Assembly (NCBI GenBank): GCA_009767595.1 | Contig: VSDK01000567.1 | Coordinates: forward strand, 140,053-204,052 | Origin: Symbiodinium kawagutii | Taxonomy: Eukaryota; Sar; Dinophyceae; Suessiales; Symbiodiniaceae | Reading direction: 5' to 3' | DNA length: 64,000 bases | Shown: piece by piece, positions 39,201 through 45,900 of the stretch | Layout: every line of letters begins with the position of its first letter | Position numbering within the stretch: position 1 is the first letter of the stretch | Notes under the pieces: generated by a model | Told to the model about the DNA's origin: nothing | What the model saw: only the letters and a program-made list of their open reading frames with translations | Databases searched by the model: none | Program-made: the position numbers and the translations under genes

Positions 39201-42200
39201 TGGTCAATCATATAGTAAATCCTTCTCAATGGTAATTCATCAACAATGGTTGGTACTGGCCAGTCATTGTTGCCAATGGTCAATCAGAGTTGAGAATGGT
39301 CGGCAATGGTTTATCATGGTTAATCATTCCTGGTAGTGACGGTCTTCATGGTTTTCAAGTTGGTTGGAAAGGATTAATCATGGCTATTTTAATGGTTGGT
39401 AATGCTTCATCATCGTGAACATTAGTCACAGTTAACTATGGAAGGACGGCTTGCATTAATAACGGGTGATGATGGTTGCCAGTGGTTAATCATGGACAAT
39501 CATTACTGGTTTGTAGCCATGACTAAGCATGCTCGATAATTGTTGGCAACGATTCATGAGTAGTGTGGTTTAAAATTGTTCCAAATTATGAGTACTGATT
39601 GACGATGGGTCAGCCTTCAAAGTGATAAATTGTTAATGTCGTTTGTAGCAAGAGTTCATAGATGGATGTCTCCACGTACTCAAAATAGGCGCATTTCCAC
39701 CCGTATGCACCTGAAAGATTAATCACCATCAACCATCAAGTAATCATCTACATCACCTTTCAATAAACATGCTCAAGCATGAAGTCATCACTGCATAACC
39801 ACGATCAAAGATCAAATAATCATTGAATAACCATTGAACCATCATTAACCATCAAATAATAATCAAAAAACATCAAATTGCCATGAAACTCAGACATAAA
39901 TAACACATAAAGTGACCAACAAATAATAATGAAACAACCATCATCAACCACCATCCACCACCATGCCACCCGTTTCCCAAGCGGGTCCATCCTTCGCCGC
40001 AAAGCACTGGGCACTGGGCATCCCGGACCAGCGAGGTCCAAAGATCGTCGAGCCGCGCCTCGTGCAGAAAGTCTTCGATCTTCAGAGTCTAAAGTCGCCG
40101 CGGACGTGTTTCGCACGGAGACTTCGGTGAGGAAAACTTTTTAGGTGATGAATCATGGTGGTATATACTGGTAATAATAGTGAGTAATACTGGTAAATAA
40201 TAGTAATAATGGTAAACAACATGAATGATAAATGGTAAACAGTTGTATATATAATGGTGATAATAGTTGTTTGATGGTAAATAGTTATATGTACTGGTAA
40301 TAGTTCATCATGGTGGTTATCATTGATATTGGTAAACAGGTACGGCTATATACAGTATATAAAATATACATATGTTTAATAGTGGTTTAAATGATGGTTA
40401 AACCGCTAATGGTAATAATAGTTGTTTGATAGCTAAATGACCATGTTGATCGTTTATGATGATTTATTATGGTTCATAATGGTTCAACGTAGTTTATAAC
40501 GCTCTTATAGTTACTAATGGTTCTTATGGTGGTTTATAATGGTATAGTAATGATGGTTGATAGTGATGGATTTAAATCTTATGATATGTTTTGATGGGTT
40601 AATCACCAATGACAATGGTTAAACATCAATAAACATCAAACAGTGGAGTACCAGCAATATCAGTTGTATTAGTGGTATTTTTAGTGATTTATCATGCTTA
40701 ATGACCTCATGATACTTTTTTGATAGGTGAATCACCTATAAGACTGGTTAAGAATTGGTGTTAGTAATGGCTAATAATGGTTGATCAAACAACTAATAGC
40801 AATACTAGTTTATGATGATTTGCGGTCAATCATGTTTTTTCATGGTAGTTTTGACCCCTAAGGATAGGCCAATATGGGTGGTTTCCCTCAAAAATAATGG
40901 CTATTAACTTGGATGCTAGGTGCCACTGACAAACCCAGCTCTCAAGAATTCTCGGGTCCCACCCATCACTGCCACCATTGCCCATCAACCACCGTGGTTT
41001 TCAGCAACCTCTCCTGGTCTTTCGAAGCTTTCGCCGCCTCTTTGAACACCTGGAAAAAGGCATGGCAAGCACGGTGCAACAACAGCGCAAGGCTTGGTGA
41101 GTTTTAGATTCCAGGAGATTCAAGAACCTAGCAATGGTTAGTTGGTGATATTTGGTTGGCTATATTACCAGAAAAAATATATTAGAAAAATGATTCCAGG
41201 AGAGTGCGTTTAAAAGCTAGATTCCAGGAGAATGCGTGTGGTTTTTCAGTGTATCTTTTTACCCTTCCCGGCTCGGGATGCATTCGTTGTGGATGAATTT
41301 TGGTTGTCTGTGGTAAATGATGTTATTATGATAGCAGTCTCAGTTCAAGCGCAAAGTACTTGCTGACAGCCCAAATGGTCAACTAATCTTAAGTAAAACA
41401 ATTTGATTTACTCAAAACTAGTCCATCTCCCAATCTGAATGGCACATAAGCTTCTAAGCTTTCCCCGGCACGGAATTCTACCCCCAAGCCGTGGGATCCA
41501 CGATCAGTATATTCTATAAGAGGAAATCATTCTGCTATCCTCAGATGTGAGATGGGTCCTGATCATTCTCTCATCTCACCAGCTGTCAAATCTGTGATGA
41601 TTGCGTTTATCACGTATGCTGATCTCCCATGATCTCCAGCCCCCAGCTTCTCACCCCATGACATCCCCAACTTGGGACGTGGCACAGCCCGCCACCGGTT
41701 CCACGGCTTCCCCCGCTGGGACCCCGCCTCCGACAAAGTCCGCACCAAGCGCAAGAGTCGGGTCTCCATGGTGGAGGGATCCGCGCTGCTGGGCTCGCAC
41801 TTCACCAAGTCAGCTTCGATGTTCGTCACCTGCACCCAGGGCCCGCCACGGTTAAGCCATGGCCGGCCATGTTTTCGGAGCTGGAGCTTGAGAGCTGTGG
41901 GAGCGCTTGCGCGAATCTACGGGGGAAGGGAAAAATACTCAGTTTTTTGGTGGTTCTTCTTGTGGGTGTTGGTTGGTTGGTTGGTTGGTTGGTTGGTGGG
42001 TTGGTTGGTTGTTTGGTTGGTTGGGTGTAGTGTAGTGTAGTGTAGTGTAGTGTTGTGTTGTGTTGAGTTGAGTTGTGTTGTGTTGCGTTGTTTGTTTGTT
42101 TTTGGGTCGTGTTATTGTCGGTGTCGTCAGTGCAAATGCTGTTGTTACTGTTGATCTTGTCGTTGTTTCTGTTGAGCCGAACAGTTGCCACATGTTGTGA

Positions 42201-42901
42201 CAATAAAAACGTAAATTCATGAACATGGAAAATTGCCACAAATCACAGCTGTAGTGGAGAGCAGTGTCAAGCTGTTGCTGATTGCAGGCCTGACATGTGG
42301 AAAATTAACCGGGGATGTTTGGATGCTGGTGATCAATCAAGAAAACACGAATCCAAGGTACATCCATGGACTTAAATATTCAATATTATTCATCCCCAAA
42401 ATTTACCATGGAACCCAAAGAACCTCAGGGAAAAAAGAAAACCACATAAAAGGTCTTCGACTTAGATGCCTTGAGAAATCATCAAAGGTGCCACTGCCTG
42501 CTACCATTTTGTTAAGCACCACATCTCTGCGATCCCCCACCAAGAAGGACAGTACTCGCATCAACTCCGAGCGTAGCATTGCCAAATGCTCCTTGCAGTC
42601 AGATGCGCTGAGCAAGAAACAGGTGAACATCCAACTGGGTTTCACGACTTCAAGAGTAAAACACATGAATTACAGTCACAACTCGACACCCTCACCTGCG
42701 ATTTGTTCAATAAGGAATTGCAGTAAGATGTCCTAGTTCCCTGGTTCACATTCTTCTTCAGAAGTCATAGCAACACCACTTGAAATAATGGCAGGAGCTG
42801 AGAAATTTCATGGGTACGCGAGCCCTACAAAACATGTCACATTGTTTGTGCACACATTATTTGTGTATACCTCTCTTGCTTGTAGTAGAACATGTTTATT
42901 C

Positions 42902-42934
<33 letters not shown>

Positions 42935-45900
42935 CCATCACCATAATCACCATAATCACCATAATCACCATAATCACCATCACCATCACCATCACCATCA
43001 TCATCATCACCATCACCATCACCATCATCATCATCACCATCACCATCACCATCATAATCATCATCATCATCATTATCATCATCATCATCATTATCATCAT
43101 CATCATCATTATCATCATCATCATCATTATCATCATCATCATCATTATCATCATCATCATCATTATCATCATCATCATCATTATCATCATCATCATCATT
43201 ATCATCATCATCATCATTATCATCATCATCATCATTATCATCATCATCATCATTATCATCATCATCATCATTATCATCATCATCATCATTATCATCATCA
43301 TCATCATTATCATCATCATCATCATTATCATCATCATCATCATTATCATCATCATCATCATTATCATCATCATCATCATCGTCACCATCATCATCATCAT
43401 CATCATCGTCATCATCATCATCATGAATCCATCCAGATCCTCATGCCCATGACCCACCTGTCATTCAGCACCTGTGCTATGATCCCTCCTGCGACCCCGC
43501 CAAGGCGACCAGGATCTCACCCGCCATGTGAAAGGTATCCGCCTGCAAGCCACGGATACGCGGCAGGCAAGTCCCGGCCACAGCCAGCTACAGCAAGTCC
43601 GGAGGATCCAAGCAAGGCGCCATGCTTAGAGCCGAGTCCCGGCTCATACTAATAGTGGTTTAATAGTGGTTATGGTTGATTAATAGTGGTTTAATGGTGT
43701 CTTAATAGTGGTTATAGCTTTTAATAGTATAAATTTAGTATTACATTTGATAGTATACTATTTAATACTTTGCTTGTTTTGTGTGTTTTTGAGGTTTGAA
43801 TAGCTATAGCAAATGTTTTTGTTTGGTTCAGCTGGTATCACAAACTGAATAGATACAGCTTTTCAGGCTTTATGATATTTGAACAGCCTTTTTTCTGATT
43901 CAGCTGCTTCCCACAAAAACTGACTCCGTTCAAATGTTATGAAACCCGTGATTGCCCCTGATGGTTTTTATCCCCCACAAAAAATCACCCATGATAAACC
44001 AACAGCTCGAAGCCTTGACATCGATCAGAAACTACCAGTCATCCACATCATCAACCCCTAGCTTCACTAACCATGCATCAATCATCTCAAATCATCATAA
44101 ACCATCTCCAACCATCAGCAACCATGATTCACCATATGAATTGACCGTTACTATTACTTTTGGCTTTTGGGCTGGCTCCAAGCGAGACTTGGGTGTGTGC
44201 AGGACCAAATCATGTGTCCTCAGCGCCAAATTAACCATTACGAACCATCAAAGTCAAATAATCTCTCTGAGCATCATCAACCGTGATCAACCTTTACTCA
44301 CCATATGAATTCACCATTACAAACCATTACGAACCATCAAGATCAACCATGATCAATCCTCATCAACCATGATCAACCTTTATTAGCCACTAACCACTAC
44401 CAACCAAAACTAACCACTGTGATAAACCATTACTAACCACTATGTAAATACTAACCACTACTAACCATTGGCTATCAACTAACCATTACCAACCATTACC
44501 ACTATTCAAACACTCACCATTGCTAACCATTGCTACCCACTATTGAAATCCGAACTATTACAAACCACAACTAACCATTTAAATCAGTCATCTCCCTGCG
44601 CATCACCAAACCACCACAGGGCACGGTGCGGGTCACCGACGTCACCTCCCCACTGGATCCATGGCCGCTGCCCGCTTGGCACAGGAAGCGGCACAGGGCG
44701 AGGACCTGAGCGAATGATGGGGTGATGAAGTTTGCTTGGTGATGACTGGTGGTTCGTAGTGGTTGGTTAGTGGTTGGTTAGTGGTTGATGGTAGTGGTTG
44801 ATGAGTTGATTTGTTTGCGGTTAGTGGTTAAATGATGATTGCTCGTGGTTGAATGGTAGTGCTTGATGATAGTGGTGAGTAGCGCTTCAATGGTGGTGAG
44901 TAGTGCTTAAATGGTGGTTGCTAGTGGTTGAATGATATGCTTTGATGATGTGATGATTTGGTGGTTTCTCAACATGTTGGGTTACACCCAAATCATCCAT
45001 GTTGAATCATTTATAATGATGAAGCAACCACTTTTGGGGTTCCCTACTTGAAGAAACCCTCATTTGATGATGATTCATAGTGGTTGTTATGTAATAGTAA
45101 AATTGTGATTACTAGTGGTTGAATGTCAGTTAGCAGTGGGCAAATGATGGTCAACAATGGTGTGAAACTTGTTCTTAGTGATTGTTGATGGTGATTAAAT
45201 GCTGGTGAAATGGTGGTTGAGCAGCTGGTAAACGATGGTTTATGTGATGGCTAATGGTGCATGATTACTAGATTTTTAAGTGGTGCATGATGGGGTGATG
45301 CAACTTGTCCTCAATGATTGATGATGATGGTGAATGATGCTTAAATAAGCTGGGCAAGTGAATGACACCTCATTGATGTGGTTCCAGGGTTCACGATGGT
45401 GGTGTTAACAGTGGTTGGTCAGCTGATTTATGGGCGGTTACTGGTGAGGGAAGATTAGTGAACCTTGATGATGGTTACTGGTGGTTGAACGGTTAGGGGT
45501 GGTGATGAATAATAGTCGTGGATTGCTGTGAATGGTCAATGGTAAACTGTTAGTTGATGGCCAATTCACCGTCCCTGATTGTTGATTACTGTTTAACGAG
45601 GCTAGTAGTGACTGGTAGTGGTTCATGCATGCTTCATTGCGAGTAGGGGTTGATGGTCACTCATGATTGGTTAATGTCGGTTCGTGCTGCCGCTAATGAT
45701 GGTCCAACCACCTTTTGACGATGGTTGTAAATCCGAAGTCAGCCATTCATGCACTGAGTGACACACTTCTCACAACAAGCAGCACATGGACCACCAAACC
45801 AAGCACAAACTTATATGAGGTGAGCACTTTGAACCCTGAAAGGCCCTAGGAAACAACACTAACCGCCAAAAACGCTAATATGCGACCTTGGCAATTCACA

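Noticed and set aside
42810-43652. 280-codon His-rich plus-strand frame and its Ile/Met shadows
   Set aside because: It is a by-product of the ATC array; its right part overlaps HECT exon 5 on the other strand.
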